From positions 1 to 45,239 of the forward strand of contig JAAEOR010000184.1 of assembly GCA_024222895.1 (NCBI GenBank): a stretch of 45,239 bases of DNA. The letters are read 5' to 3'. Origin of the DNA: Hyphomicrobiales bacterium (lineage in GTDB: Bacteria > Pseudomonadota > Alphaproteobacteria > Rhizobiales > Kaistiaceae). A model generated the notes under the pieces. It was not told the DNA's origin. It ran no database searches and saw nothing but the letters and a program-made list of their open reading frames with translations. Each line of letters starts with the position of its first letter. Within the stretch, counting starts at the first letter, position 1. A program made the translations under genes and the position numbers. Positions 33,181-43,021 of this stretch are shown one piece after another.

Positions 33181-33891
33181 CTATCGGCCAATAGCCGCAA
33201 TCAGACTTTTTTCGTTCGGTGCCGCCGCGATCACCAGGCCACCGGCCACAAGCGGTCGCAACGGTTCGGCGGCGGATTCGGAGATCACATAGAGCATAAC
33301 CCGGCCGAATGCCCCGGCCAGACCGGCCGCCTCCACCAGATTCAGAAAGATCGTCGCGGCCCGGTGGGAGTAGATCAAAACACCGTCGATCGCCCCGTCT
33401 GCCATGGCACGGTGGGCCCTTTCGCCCAGTTTTTCCGCAGCAGTCGCATAATACCCTTCGATCGTGACCACTTCGATTCCTTCGCGCGCGAGGCTGGAGG
33501 CAAGATCGACCGACCTCTCGCGACCACTGATGTAAAGAATCCTCGCTTGGGAGGCATCGACCCTGGCAATGATCATGTCAGCCAGCGAGGCAGCATCGCC
33601 GCCGCCGATCTCCACCTTGGCGAAGCCGGCCGCACGGGCGGTGAGCCCGGTCTGTTCACCGACGGCGAACGCGGCGATCTTCCGCCATCGCGAGACCATT
33701 GGCCACTGTGAAACGGCCCGAACGCCATTGCTGCTGGTGAAAACGACTGCGGTGGGTGAAAAGGCGATCTCCGGCGGTGGTGCGAAGACAATCGTCGTCA
33801 TCGGTTCGATCAATACTGTGTGACCGAGCGTCTCGAGCGAAGCGGCTGTTCGCTGGGCGTCGGGCTGGGGCCGGGTGACGAGGAGCCGCAT
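33181..33891 (-). CDS. hemD: Uroporphyrinogen-III synthase
   Basis: 236 residues beginning MRLLVTRPQPDAQRTAASLE, the standard HemD opening; VVFTSSNGVRAV and VLIYSHRAATIFLNLV are conserved. It closes hydroxymethylbilane to uroporphyrinogen III with inversion of ring D. The start at 33891 comes one base after the hemC stop, with GAGG-type sequence inside hemC, so the pair is translationally linked. The same frame is open upstream within hemC to 34680, but that extension is antisense-free read-through and not part of the protein. Confidence 0.9.
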   Translation of the reverse strand: MRLLVTRPQPDAQRTAASLETLGHTVLIEPMTTIVFAPPPEIAFSPTAVVFTSSNGVRAVSQWPMVSRWRKIAAFAVGEQTGLTARAAGFAKVEIGGGDAASLADMIIARVDASQARILYISGRERSVDLASSLAREGIEVVTIEGYYATAAEKLGERAHRAMADGAIDGVLIYSHRAATIFLNLVEAAGLAGAFGRVMLYVISESAAEPLRPLVAGGLVIAAAPNEKSLIAAIGR

Positions 33892-33892
33892 G

Positions 33893-34819
33893 TCAGCTGA
33901 CAGCAAAGAAATCGGACCCGCCGCGATCGACCAGCTCCGCTCCGGCCGTGGCACCGATATGCTCGGCGTCCGCCGCCGAACCCTCCAGTGCCGTGCGATG
34001 TGCGTGGGAGCCGTCGGGCTTGACGATGATCGCGTCGAAGGCCAGCGTCTTGCCATCCAGGCGCGCCCAACCACCGATCGGCGTCCGACACGACCCGTCG
34101 AGGACGGCCAGGCACGCCCGTTCCGCGGACAGCGCGACGGAGGTGGGTCGGTGGTCGATCTCTGCAAGCCGCGCGCGGGTGGCGACATCGTTGCCGCGAG
34201 CCGTAATCGCGATGGTGCCCTGCCCGACCGCCGGCAGCCAATCCATTGCCGCGATGGCGCTCCGCACCTGTTCAACCAGGCCAAGACGTCGCAGTCCCGC
34301 CATTGCCAGCAAAGTCGCGTCCGCTTCGCCACCGGCGAGTTTGCGCATCCGGGTTCCGACGTTGCCGCGCAAATCGACAACGCGCAGATCCGGCCGCAGG
34401 TTGAGGGCCATCGCCCTGCGGCGGGGGGACGAAGTACCGAGCGCCGCACCTCTCTTGAGTTCACCCAGGTTTTGCGCAACCGGCGAAAGAAAGGCGTCTC
34501 GAACATCCTCGCGCGGCAGACAGGCGGCAATGACGATCCCGTCCGGCAGCCAGGTTGGCAGGTCTTTCGCCGAGTGCACGGCAAGATCGATGGTTCCGGC
34601 GAGCAGTGCCTCGTCGATCTCCTTGGTAAACAAACCCTTGCCACCCGCCTCGATGAGCGGTCGGTCGGTGATCCGGTCACCGGTGGTGCGGATCGGCCGG
34701 ACCGCCACGTCTTCGGGCGGGAGCAACAACGCCGTGCTCAGGGCCGCCCTTGTTTCAGCGGCCTGGGCAAGGGCCAGCGGGCTGCCACGGGTCCCAACTG
34801 TAATTTCAGCCGTTTGCAC
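33893..34819 (-). CDS. hemC: Porphobilinogen deaminase (hydroxymethylbilane synthase)
   Basis: 308 residues. It condenses four porphobilinogens into hydroxymethylbilane. Visible hallmarks: ITVGTRGSPLALAQAAE at the start, HSAKDLPTWLPDG (catalytic Asp loop), LGTSSPRRRAMAL (substrate-binding Arg), and the Cys that holds the dipyrromethane cofactor in VLDGSCRTPIGGWA. Divergent from tsaD and followed by hemD, the usual alphaproteobacterial order. Confidence 0.95.
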   Translation of the reverse strand: MQTAEITVGTRGSPLALAQAAETRAALSTALLLPPEDVAVRPIRTTGDRITDRPLIEAGGKGLFTKEIDEALLAGTIDLAVHSAKDLPTWLPDGIVIAACLPREDVRDAFLSPVAQNLGELKRGAALGTSSPRRRAMALNLRPDLRVVDLRGNVGTRMRKLAGGEADATLLAMAGLRRLGLVEQVRSAIAAMDWLPAVGQGTIAITARGNDVATRARLAEIDHRPTSVALSAERACLAVLDGSCRTPIGGWARLDGKTLAFDAIIVKPDGSHAHRTALEGSAADAEHIGATAGAELVDRGGSDFFAVS

Positions 34820-34882
34820 GGGTACGGGTTCCGGTGTTAGGGGCGAGCGCCGGACAGGCCGGGGATCGTTTACTCCACCCTG

Positions 34883-34903
34883 AACGCCGCCGCGTCCGGC
34901 GTT
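34883..34903. repeat. Inverted repeat in the hemC/tsaD divergent region
   Basis: AACGCCG (34883-34889) with CGGCGTT (34897-34903), perfect 7-bp stem and 7-base loop, 21 bp before the tsaD ATG. It could be an operator or a leader hairpin for either gene. Confidence 0.4.
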
Positions 34904-34924
34904 GATATCGGCTGGAGCGCCTCG

Positions 34925-36004
34925 ATGATAGTCCTCGGCATCGAAACAAGCTGCGACGAGACCGCCGCGTCACTGGTTGAACGCACCGAGGACGGCGCTG
35001 GCCGGATTCTGGCCGATATTGTGCTTTCGCAGGCTGCCGAGCATGCGGCATTCGGGGGTGTGGTCCCCGAGATCGCCGCACGAGCTCATGTCGAGGCGCT
35101 GGACACGGTGATTGCCGCGGCGATGCGCGAAGCAGGCCTGGACTTCGACCGGATCGATGCCGTCGCGGCAACGGCCGGCCCGGGTCTGATCGGCGGCGTG
35201 ATGATCGGCCTCACGACCGCCAAGGCCATTGCACTCGCCACCGGCAAGCCGCTCATCGCAGTCAACCATTTGGAGGGTCACGCGCTGACCGCGCGCCTGA
35301 CAGACGGTCTTGCGTTCCCTTATCTGCTTCTCCTGGTCTCGGGTGGACACACCCAGTTTGTCGCCGTCGACGATATCGGAGCCTATCGACGGCTGGGTAC
35401 GACCATCGACGACGCCTTGGGAGAGGCCTTCGACAAGGCGGCCAAACTCCTCGGCCTCGCCTATCCGGGTGGCCCGGAAATCGAGAAGGCGGCGCTCTCG
35501 GGCCAGGCCGACCGGTTCGCCCTGCCGCGACCACTCTTTGGAAGACCGGAACCGGACTTCTCGCTCTCGGGGCTGAAGACAGCATTGCGGCTGGCCGCCG
35601 AGAAAGTCGCGCCGCTGAGCGATGATGACGTCTCGGACCTCGCCGCCTCGTTTCAGGCGGCGGTGACCGACACGATTGTCGATCGCACCGCGCGGGCGCT
35701 GGACGCGTTCACCAGGCTGCATCCGAATCTGATCGATCCGATCCTGGTGATCGCCGGTGGCGTGGCGGCCAACACGGCGATCCGGACCGCTCTGACCGCA
35801 GCGGTGGCGGAAAAGGGCTTTCGCCTTCTGGCACCGCCGCCGCGATTGTGCACGGATAATGGCGCGATGATCGCCTGGGCCGGCGCCGAACGTCTGGCCC
35901 GCGGCCTGACCGACGGCCTCGAGGCGCCGGCGCGCGCCCGCTGGCCTCTCGACAAATTGGCCGCGCCGATGCTCGGCGCCGGCACCAAGGGCGCGAAAGC
36001 CTGA
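34925..36004 (+). CDS. tsaD: tRNA threonylcarbamoyladenosine transferase TsaD
   Basis: 359 residues. Essential cytoplasmic enzyme that, with TsaB and TsaE, places threonylcarbamoyl on A37 of ANN-decoding tRNAs. [14 protein letters not shown] at the N-terminus, the metal-binding [13 protein letters not shown] and [15 protein letters not shown] are diagnostic. The start is the ATG at 34925. In many Rhizobiales gpsA follows tsaD in the same direction; here the next gene is a convergent giant NTPase, so the usual neighbourhood is interrupted. Confidence 0.95.
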   Translation: MIVLGIETSCDETAASLVERTEDGAGRILADIVLSQAAEHAAFGGVVPEIAARAHVEALDTVIAAAMREAGLDFDRIDAVAATAGPGLIGGVMIGLTTAKAIALATGKPLIAVNHLEGHALTARLTDGLAFPYLLLLVSGGHTQFVAVDDIGAYRRLGTTIDDALGEAFDKAAKLLGLAYPGGPEIEKAALSGQADRFALPRPLFGRPEPDFSLSGLKTALRLAAEKVAPLSDDDVSDLAASFQAAVTDTIVDRTARALDAFTRLHPNLIDPILVIAGGVAANTAIRTALTAAVAEKGFRLLAPPPRLCTDNGAMIAWAGAERLARGLTDGLEAPARARWPLDKLAAPMLGAGTKGAKA

Positions 36005-36052
36005 CCGGCTGGCAACACGACTATCGGCTTGCGAGGCAGGGGGCTGGACCCA

Positions 36053-39000
36053 TCACCACAGACCAAGAATCTGGTCGCTGAGCTCACCGTCGATCGTCAC
36101 CAGCTCGGTTGGGCGATGCCCCTCGATCGCCTCCTCGACCTCGAGTATCTCCGCGTTGGACAATCCGAGGGTTTCCAGGGTCGCGCTGGCGGTGTCGGCA
36201 TCGGCGCTGCGTCCGGCATCCTCGAACAGGCGGCCCGCCATCGACAGATGGTAGGCACGGGCAACCGAATCCTCTCCCGCCAGATCGGCAAGATCCATAT
36301 GCGCCTCTGGAACGTCGTATCCGGCCGCCTTCGTCGCCAGCCAGGCGAAGGTTTCGGCGTGTTCGTCGTCGCTGGTCGGCGGTCGCAGCAGGTCGGCGAT
36401 GGCGGGATAGGCCTGAATGAGGCTGAGGGCGGAGAAGGTTCTCAGCAGGTCGGCCGGCGATACGAAGTCCGGATCCATCTCGCGGATCGGCACCGAGAGG
36501 TTGTTGTAGGCAACCGGGAGACCGGCCTCGGCGGCGAGAAGAAGCAGGCCAAGAACCGCAAGCTCATTCGAACCGCCATCCTTGCTCAGAGCGCGGGCGC
36601 GGCCAAAGAGCTCGCGCGGCGAATTCCCGGCGCAGGCTCTGAGCGCCGCGTCGGTGTCGACGTCGGCCAATCGCACGGCTGGCCCAGAGCGCCCGACGTC
36701 GTAGGGATGGGCGGTGAGTCGATTGCATTCACTTGCCTGCCCGTTGGCTGCGCTCTCGATCGCCAGCAGGGCGCCGGCCTGCGCGACAATGACGCCCCAA
36801 TAGGCGTCACCACTGGTATCAAGACTCCAACCGGATTCGCCACCAACCAGGCCGAGGTCATCGGCCTGCATTTGCAGCGTTTCACGCCGGACGGCCAGGG
36901 ATAGTCCCTGTCGGATCAGTTCAGCGAGACGAGTCGGACCAGAGCCGGCCTCACCCGGCTGAGAAACCCGTCCCGACAGCAGCGGATCACGACTGATGCG
37001 GGTCATCTCGCGATCCAACGCCAGCATGGCCCCGTCGAAGACCAACCGGCGACGATATTCCGGCAGACTCTCAAAGCCGCTGCTCGACAAGATTTCGTCA
37101 AAGGCCGCGCTCGATCCGGCGAGCAGGCTGGATGTGTCGGCCATGTCGGGAGCACGTTCGATCATGCGGCTGTAGGCGCTGGCGAGGATCAGTCGATCCC
37201 AAAGCGGCAGTGTCTCGAGAGCCTCGGACGCTTCGAGATCGTCAACCGCCGCCTGCAGCCACCGGTCGAACTCGCCGGAGTCGGGCCGCGACGAGTCTTC
37301 GTCGATGAGCGTGCTCATCCAGAACTGCAGTCGGCCGCGCAATGCCAGCCAGCGAGCGCGGTCATCGGCATCGCCGTGGTCGACCAGCGCCGCCGCGAAC
37401 GCCTCGGCGGCTGACAACTCGTCGAGAAAAGCAACAGCGCTGGTGCCAATGATCGACTGATGGCGACTCTCCCAGTCATAGTCGAGAAAGGCCAGCTGCA
37501 GCGACCAGAAGCGGTCAAAGTCGATCTGCCCGGCATCGGCGGAAGCAAGTTCTTCGAAGGCCTCCCGGACAACACTCCTCAATTCACCATCGCGCGTTAT
37601 CGGCTCATCTCGCTCGGCGTCGACCAGCCTCAGGATTGCAGTGGCAGCCAGCAGGTCCGCATCGTCGGCTCCGGCAGCCGCAAGCTTCTTGCGGATGCCT
37701 TCAACATCATCGATGCGACCGGCGACACCCGCCCGGCCTGCAAGAGAGGTGGTCGATGCGGCAAGACGCTGCAGCGCCGTCCGATAGTGAGCGGCAGCGA
37801 CCACGGCGTCATGCTCGACAACCGCGTCACCAAGGCCCTCCTCGACCAGCGCCTGGAGTACGGTTCGACTGTCGCCGACGACGTCAGAATCGGCTACCGA
37901 TTCCAGCCAGACCGCAAGGTCTTCAAGCGATCCTCCCTGGCCGTTCATCCGGTCCGCATCGTCCAGCCCGTCGGTGACCATCTCGGTCTCGACCAGCCGG
38001 TTGAACACCGCCACGACGACATCATCGTCAAGCACGCGGGCCAGTGCGGCCCGTCGCGCCCCGATTTGCGGCGGTACGGAAGCGCGCGCCTCGCGAAACA
38101 ATCGCTCGGCAACCGCATAGTGGAACAATGCTTCGCTGAGGGAGTCGGCATCGATCCCCCGACGCTCGGCGACAACTGCTTGAAGCCAGTGATCATATGG
38201 ATCGGCCGAGGTCGGCCCGAGCGTCACGCTCCGCAGATCAGCCAGCGCTCCACCTGCCGCGTCGGCGACATCGTCCGCCGCAAGTATCCGGGCCCGCCAT
38301 GGCTCGTAGGCGCTCAAAAGAGCCACCACGTCCGGAGCAAGATCCCCAAACCGCGCCTTCACCAGTTCGAAGGCGTAAGGGTTGGCTTCCGAGAGCTGCA
38401 GCAACCCGAGGATCTCGGCTCGCCCCTCGAGCTCTGCAGCGTCCGCCATCAGGCGCCCGGCGTCGGACCCGCGGCACGCACGCCGAACCACCTTGAGCGC
38501 CTCATCCAACCTCTCGCGGTCGGCAAGACGGGCGGCGACGGCGGCCGAGGCCCCGCACGAAACCGGCTGCCGCTCCTCGCTCAGTTCGCCGGCCCCGCCA
38601 CCGAGCATCTGGAACACCGGCCGGAACTCGCTGGCCGAATCGTCGCTGCGGGTTTGCTCGCGCATCATTGTCAAGCCCAACAGCGCCTCATCGTCGGGTA
38701 GCAACGGCGGCGTGGCAAAGACTTCCGCCCCGAAAGCAGTGGAAATCAGTTGTCCATTGGATAGCTGCCCCGCGAGGCTCTCCCACGGAATGGCGAACAG
38801 CGGCGTCAAGTGGCCGTCGATTACCGAGAAACCAACCGAACGCAGCCAATAGCCACCGGAACTGCCGGCGTTGGCGACAATTGTCCCGTTCGCTACGGCA
38901 AGTCCGAGCGCACCAAAACTCGACAGACCAGTTTCGACGCTGTCGCGCAACACGGCAACGCCGTCATCCAGACCATACGCGTCGACTGATCCATCGGTCT

Positions 39001-42000
39001 TGGCCAAGGCGAAGTAGCCGCCATCCAGGGCAGCCACATCAGCAATGGCAATCGCACTGCTTTCGACCCAGCCAATCTGGTTTGCCTCAACCCCGTCTGC
39101 ACCGACGAGGGACAGGACCGCAACGCCATTATCGCCCCAAACAAAGAGCGTCGCGTTCGATGGATCCGTGGTGAAACCTTCCATCTCGCCAATGGTTTCG
39201 AGCAGAGTCTCCCCGATGATGATCTGCCTGAGCGACGGCGACGAACGCCCTGCCTCAACACTCTGGTCAGGGCGGGTAACCCTCCAAAGGTTGTTGCCGG
39301 GTCCGGTCGCGACAAAAACGACGCCCTCGCGGTCAAACGGTGCGAGCGCCGACAAGGAACTCAGCCGACGGCCGCTGCCGTCGGTCACAAGATTGGGAAA
39401 CCATCGTTCAGCGCCATCCCCGGAGAGAAACGCATACTGCCCGTAGTTGGTCGCGGCCAACAAAATCCCACCGTCGGGTGAAAGAGCGGCTGCGGTGAAT
39501 TGGCAGGCACCCAGGCGTTTGTCGGCGCTGGAAGGACAGGTGACCGGATCGGGTGTCAGGGCTTCGTCGAGAACAAAGGCACCTGTTTCCGGGGTATACA
39601 AGCGAGCAACGACTTGCGCATCAGCATCTTTGCCCCGCGCCTCGGCGACCTGAACCGAATCGCCATCGATGCGCGAGGCAATGATCGTTTCGCCCGCGGC
39701 AAAGGCGCCGGCCAGCCGGAGCAAGATCCTTGCCTGAAAGAGCTGGTCGACCTGATCGGTTGTCAGCGCGGTCGGATAGGCAGTCCCCGTTGCGGCAAGA
39801 ACGGCCAGTTCATCGTCAAACCCCGCCTGCCCCCACTCGAGCGGATCGAACCGTTCCCTGCTCTCCGACCACAAGCCATCAGACCGCGACAGCTTGAGAA
39901 CACCCATGTCGTTGGGCACCCAGCCGGCTTCGTCACCACGCGATTCGGTTGCGAAGACGATCTCGATCACCGGATCCAGTCCACCCGAACTGTAAGCGCT
40001 GGCGAGGCGCATGCGTGACGGCGCCTCACCGCTCCACAAAATCTCGCCAGAACGCCGATCAACCAGGAGGAGGCAATCTGGTTCAGCCGCAAACGGATTG
40101 TCGATCGAACCGGCGCCGGGATCGGCACAATCATCTGCGACCGAGCCGACCATGACGAATCGTCCATCGACCGTGAGACGGGCGTCCGCGACGCGGCCGA
40201 GGCCATCATAAATGAACGAGTCCCCATCGAAAGCGGTGAGTTCCCGATCCACGACCGCATACAGATCATCGGCGAAAACACCGGCGATGTGGCTCGGCGA
40301 CAAACTGCCGGTGACGGCGGCGCCGAGCTGGACGTCAGCGACCTTCGACCAGTCGGACCAGTCGCTGCTCGTGCGTTCAAGAACCAACAACCGGGACTCA
40401 ACCGTGACGCCGCCAGACGGCTCGGACACATAGACGATGTAGAACCGATCGCCGACGGGATCGTAGCGGACGTCATCAATGCGGCTGGTCTCGCCTGCCA
40501 GCGAATCTGTATAGCGTGTGAAGGCTCCGTCGACGCCGAATGCTGCCCAGATGTGACCGTCACCGGCGGCCAGCACCGCGGCCGGGATATCCGGACCGAT
40601 CAACGCCGCGGCAATCGGTGTCTGTTCATAGGACGTGGCCACGTCAGGCAGGGGATAACGCGCGACAATCCGTCCAATAGGATCGAGGATGCGAAGGAAC
40701 TTCGCCTCGTCGAGAAACGACCAGTTGACCAACACGGTCAGGCCAGGGCCGCCGGGCGGGTCGCGCCAGATGCTCATGTCTCCAAGATCGGGCAGATCAG
40801 GCTGTGGAATCATCGTCGTGGCCAACGTCGCCTGCAGTGCGAGCGCGGGCCGCAAAAGTTCAACGGCGGCCTGCTTCTCGATACTGGCTTTGGAATCGGC
40901 GGGCGCATACGCGGCCGCCGCTGCAGCACGGGCGAGGAGACTACCGGCTATGGCGGCATCAATCGGGTTCTTGTCGATGCCAGTATGGAGCGTGTTGATC
41001 CGGGTTCCCAGCTGCTGCGCAAGCAATCTGGCGTTGGCGCGGGCCGCAGATGCCTGGGCAATCCGGGCTTCATCCGCCGACTCCTCCGCTGCCTGCCGCG
41101 CCTGCTCTGCCTCGAGGCGTTCGCGTTCAGCGATCGCGGCCTGTTCCTCGGCACGCTCCCGTTCGGTGTCGGCTATCGCCGCCTGCTCCTGGGCGCGCTC
41201 CCGTTCGGCGTCGGCGATCGTTGCCTGCTCCTCGGCGCGCTCTCGCTCGGTATCGGCTATCGCCGCCTGTTCCTGAGCGCGCTCCCGCTCGGCATCGGCG
41301 AGCGCCCGTTGTTCCTCGGCCTCGTTACGCTGCTCCTCAGTCAGCTCTGCTTGCAGCACAGCTTCCATACGCGCCTGTTCTGCTCCCTCGCGGGCCCGAT
41401 CAGCCTCGAGCCACAGAAAGATCGCCGCGCCAGCGCCGAGAATCACGAGGACAACCGCGCCAGCCAGGGCGCCGCTCAAGCGTTTGAACCGCGCGCCGCT
41501 GCGGGCCTGCTCCCGGGCCTCGATCAGCTTGCGTTGATCTTCGGATTCGCGTTGCTGGCGTTCTGTTTCGGTCCGCTGGCTCTCGTCGAGAAACCGTCGG
41601 ACCTCGTTGTAGTTGTTGCCGTGGCGGTTTGCCCAGACCTCAGTCGGTTCTGCCCGGCCCCACCAGGCGACCAGGTTGTCGAGATCAAGACCCGTCAGCA
41701 GACCGCCCGCACCCGCGGCATACCGGTCGGCCTGCAACAGCAGCTGGTTCCAGGCCTCGACCGACTGGGCCTCCTCATCAAGACACCGCGAAAGTCGCTG
41801 CCACTGCCGGATCAGGCTTTCGTGCGAGATGTCGATGATCGTGTCGTCGGTGATCGGTTCCGGCGATGCCGGTGTCAGAAAATTCACGCCTGGGGCTCGG
41901 AACGCATCGACGACAGCCGCTGCCGCCTCTCGGCGATCGCCCGCGAGAGCGACCAACTCACCAAAGCGAGTCGGCCGACGAACCGCATCCGTGATCGTCT

Positions 42001-43021
42001 TGCCGGTGATCAGTCCACGAAAAACCGTGTCGATCGCATCGGCATGAGCAGGATCGATTCCCGCCGCGACCTCCTCGGCATGCCGATCCAGTGCACCCGA
42101 AAGGCTCCCGGCTGTCTCGTAATCCTGCAGCGCCAGGACGACCGTGCCATCACCACGATCCCGGGCACGTTGCCACAACAGGTTCAGGACATGCTGCATC
42201 AATGGCAGCTGATCCGCGCGGCGACCGAGGCGGCGACTCTGGTCGTGACCGGATTCGGCCTCCCATGGCGCGAAGTCGGTGAGATCGTTGAGGAGGTTGT
42301 TGACCAACCCTTCCTCGATCGAGAAACCGCAGACCTCCGCCGGGCCGACAATTGCCTGTTCACACTCGCCACGGCTCATGCGCGGCGTAAGATAGAGACC
42401 GCGATTGATGATCTCGGGCAGCCCCTCGATCAACGTGCAGGCGCCGAGATATTCCGAACGCATGGTGATGACGACATAAAGCGGCACGCGGTCCTCACGC
42501 GCCGCCTCGATCAGGAGAGCGACAAAAGCCTCCGCCTCCTCACGACCGGAATAATCCTGATAACGAAAGAGTTCTTCGAACTGGTCGACGAGGACCACAA
42601 GGTTGGAGCCCTCGGGCAGATGACCTGCCTCATACCACTCAACAAGCGAACGGGGGCCTCGCCGCAGGAAAGACGAGAGAATCTCAATTTCGCCCTCGTC
42701 CGGTTCCGGAATCCCCTGCAGGGCGAGAAGCGCGACGGCAAGAGAGCGGATAGGATGGCCGCGCGGCCGCAGATCGGCGATCTGCCAATCGGATCCCGCC
42801 GACGCCAGAAAACCGAGTTCCAGGGCGTTGAGCAATCCGGTCCGGACAAGCGACGACTTACCGCTTCCGGAGGTTCCCAGCACCGCCAGGAACCGATTGG
42901 CCGCAAGCGTGTCGACCATTTCGTCGACACAGTTCTCCCGGCCGAAAAACAGGTCGAACTCCTCACGGTCGAAGGGTCGCAAGCCGGGATAGGCAATGCG
43001 CCCCGTGGCCGGGTCGTTCAT
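36053..43021 (-). CDS. Giant nSTAND NTPase with membrane segment, coiled-coil repeats and sensor-like C-terminus
   Basis: 2322 residues. YPGLRPFDREEFDLFFGREN leads into a P-loop NTPase of the nSTAND1 type: Walker A GTSGSGKSS (49-57), Walker B LVVLVDQFEELF (141-152), a sensor-like VITMRSEYLG (184-193) and a winged-helix-like HESLIRQWQRL (400-410). One membrane segment follows (about 516-537), then five 14-residue charged heptad units (568-637), a long beta-rich part of propeller character (about 700-1350) and a helical, TPR/SEL1-like C-terminal region. STAND NTPases are ligand-triggered oligomerisation switches in defence and signalling; the C-terminal part would be the sensor. The ATG overlaps the TIR gene stop in ATGA, making the two one device. 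The convergent gene is tsaD. Confidence 0.82.
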   Translation of the reverse strand: MNDPATGRIAYPGLRPFDREEFDLFFGRENCVDEMVDTLAANRFLAVLGTSGSGKSSLVRTGLLNALELGFLASAGSDWQIADLRPRGHPIRSLAVALLALQGIPEPDEGEIEILSSFLRRGPRSLVEWYEAGHLPEGSNLVVLVDQFEELFRYQDYSGREEAEAFVALLIEAAREDRVPLYVVITMRSEYLGACTLIEGLPEIINRGLYLTPRMSRGECEQAIVGPAEVCGFSIEEGLVNNLLNDLTDFAPWEAESGHDQSRRLGRRADQLPLMQHVLNLLWQRARDRGDGTVVLALQDYETAGSLSGALDRHAEEVAAGIDPAHADAIDTVFRGLITGKTITDAVRRPTRFGELVALAGDRREAAAAVVDAFRAPGVNFLTPASPEPITDDTIIDISHESLIRQWQRLSRCLDEEAQSVEAWNQLLLQADRYAAGAGGLLTGLDLDNLVAWWGRAEPTEVWANRHGNNYNEVRRFLDESQRTETERQQRESEDQRKLIEAREQARSGARFKRLSGALAGAVVLVILGAGAAIFLWLEADRAREGAEQARMEAVLQAELTEEQRNEAEEQRALADAERERAQEQAAIADTERERAEEQATIADAERERAQEQAAIADTERERAEEQAAIAERERLEAEQARQAAEESADEARIAQASAARANARLLAQQLGTRINTLHTGIDKNPIDAAIAGSLLARAAAAAAYAPADSKASIEKQAAVELLRPALALQATLATTMIPQPDLPDLGDMSIWRDPPGGPGLTVLVNWSFLDEAKFLRILDPIGRIVARYPLPDVATSYEQTPIAAALIGPDIPAAVLAAGDGHIWAAFGVDGAFTRYTDSLAGETSRIDDVRYDPVGDRFYIVYVSEPSGGVTVESRLLVLERTSSDWSDWSKVADVQLGAAVTGSLSPSHIAGVFADDLYAVVDRELTAFDGDSFIYDGLGRVADARLTVDGRFVMVGSVADDCADPGAGSIDNPFAAEPDCLLLVDRRSGEILWSGEAPSRMRLASAYSSGGLDPVIEIVFATESRGDEAGWVPNDMGVLKLSRSDGLWSESRERFDPLEWGQAGFDDELAVLAATGTAYPTALTTDQVDQLFQARILLRLAGAFAAGETIIASRIDGDSVQVAEARGKDADAQVVARLYTPETGAFVLDEALTPDPVTCPSSADKRLGACQFTAAALSPDGGILLAATNYGQYAFLSGDGAERWFPNLVTDGSGRRLSSLSALAPFDREGVVFVATGPGNNLWRVTRPDQSVEAGRSSPSLRQIIIGETLLETIGEMEGFTTDPSNATLFVWGDNGVAVLSLVGADGVEANQIGWVESSAIAIADVAALDGGYFALAKTDGSVDAYGLDDGVAVLRDSVETGLSSFGALGLAVANGTIVANAGSSGGYWLRSVGFSVIDGHLTPLFAIPWESLAGQLSNGQLISTAFGAEVFATPPLLPDDEALLGLTMMREQTRSDDSASEFRPVFQMLGGGAGELSEERQPVSCGASAAVAARLADRERLDEALKVVRRACRGSDAGRLMADAAELEGRAEILGLLQLSEANPYAFELVKARFGDLAPDVVALLSAYEPWRARILAADDVADAAGGALADLRSVTLGPTSADPYDHWLQAVVAERRGIDADSLSEALFHYAVAERLFREARASVPPQIGARRAALARVLDDDVVVAVFNRLVETEMVTDGLDDADRMNGQGGSLEDLAVWLESVADSDVVGDSRTVLQALVEEGLGDAVVEHDAVVAAAHYRTALQRLAASTTSLAGRAGVAGRIDDVEGIRKKLAAAGADDADLLAATAILRLVDAERDEPITRDGELRSVVREAFEELASADAGQIDFDRFWSLQLAFLDYDWESRHQSIIGTSAVAFLDELSAAEAFAAALVDHGDADDRARWLALRGRLQFWMSTLIDEDSSRPDSGEFDRWLQAAVDDLEASEALETLPLWDRLILASAYSRMIERAPDMADTSSLLAGSSAAFDEILSSSGFESLPEYRRRLVFDGAMLALDREMTRISRDPLLSGRVSQPGEAGSGPTRLAELIRQGLSLAVRRETLQMQADDLGLVGGESGWSLDTSGDAYWGVIVAQAGALLAIESAANGQASECNRLTAHPYDVGRSGPAVRLADVDTDAALRACAGNSPRELFGRARALSKDGGSNELAVLGLLLLAAEAGLPVAYNNLSVPIREMDPDFVSPADLLRTFSALSLIQAYPAIADLLRPPTSDDEHAETFAWLATKAAGYDVPEAHMDLADLAGEDSVARAYHLSMAGRLFEDAGRSADADTASATLETLGLSNAEILEVEEAIEGHRPTELVTIDGELSDQILGLW
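41111..41320 (-). repeat. Five tandem 42-bp units coding a coiled coil
   Basis: Encodes five 14-residue units of the pattern A(E/Q)EQxxIADxERER (residues 568-637 of the nSTAND protein). Units 2 and 4 are identical at protein level (AQEQAAIADTERER), giving a higher-order 84-bp period. Two heptads per unit make a continuous charged coiled coil right after the membrane segment. Tandem DNA of this kind can change copy number by slippage. Confidence 0.85.

Noticed and set aside
33892-34680. In-frame N-terminal extension of hemD into hemC
   Set aside because: The extension is out of frame with hemC and lies inside it; HemD homology starts exactly at MRLLVTRPQ (33891).
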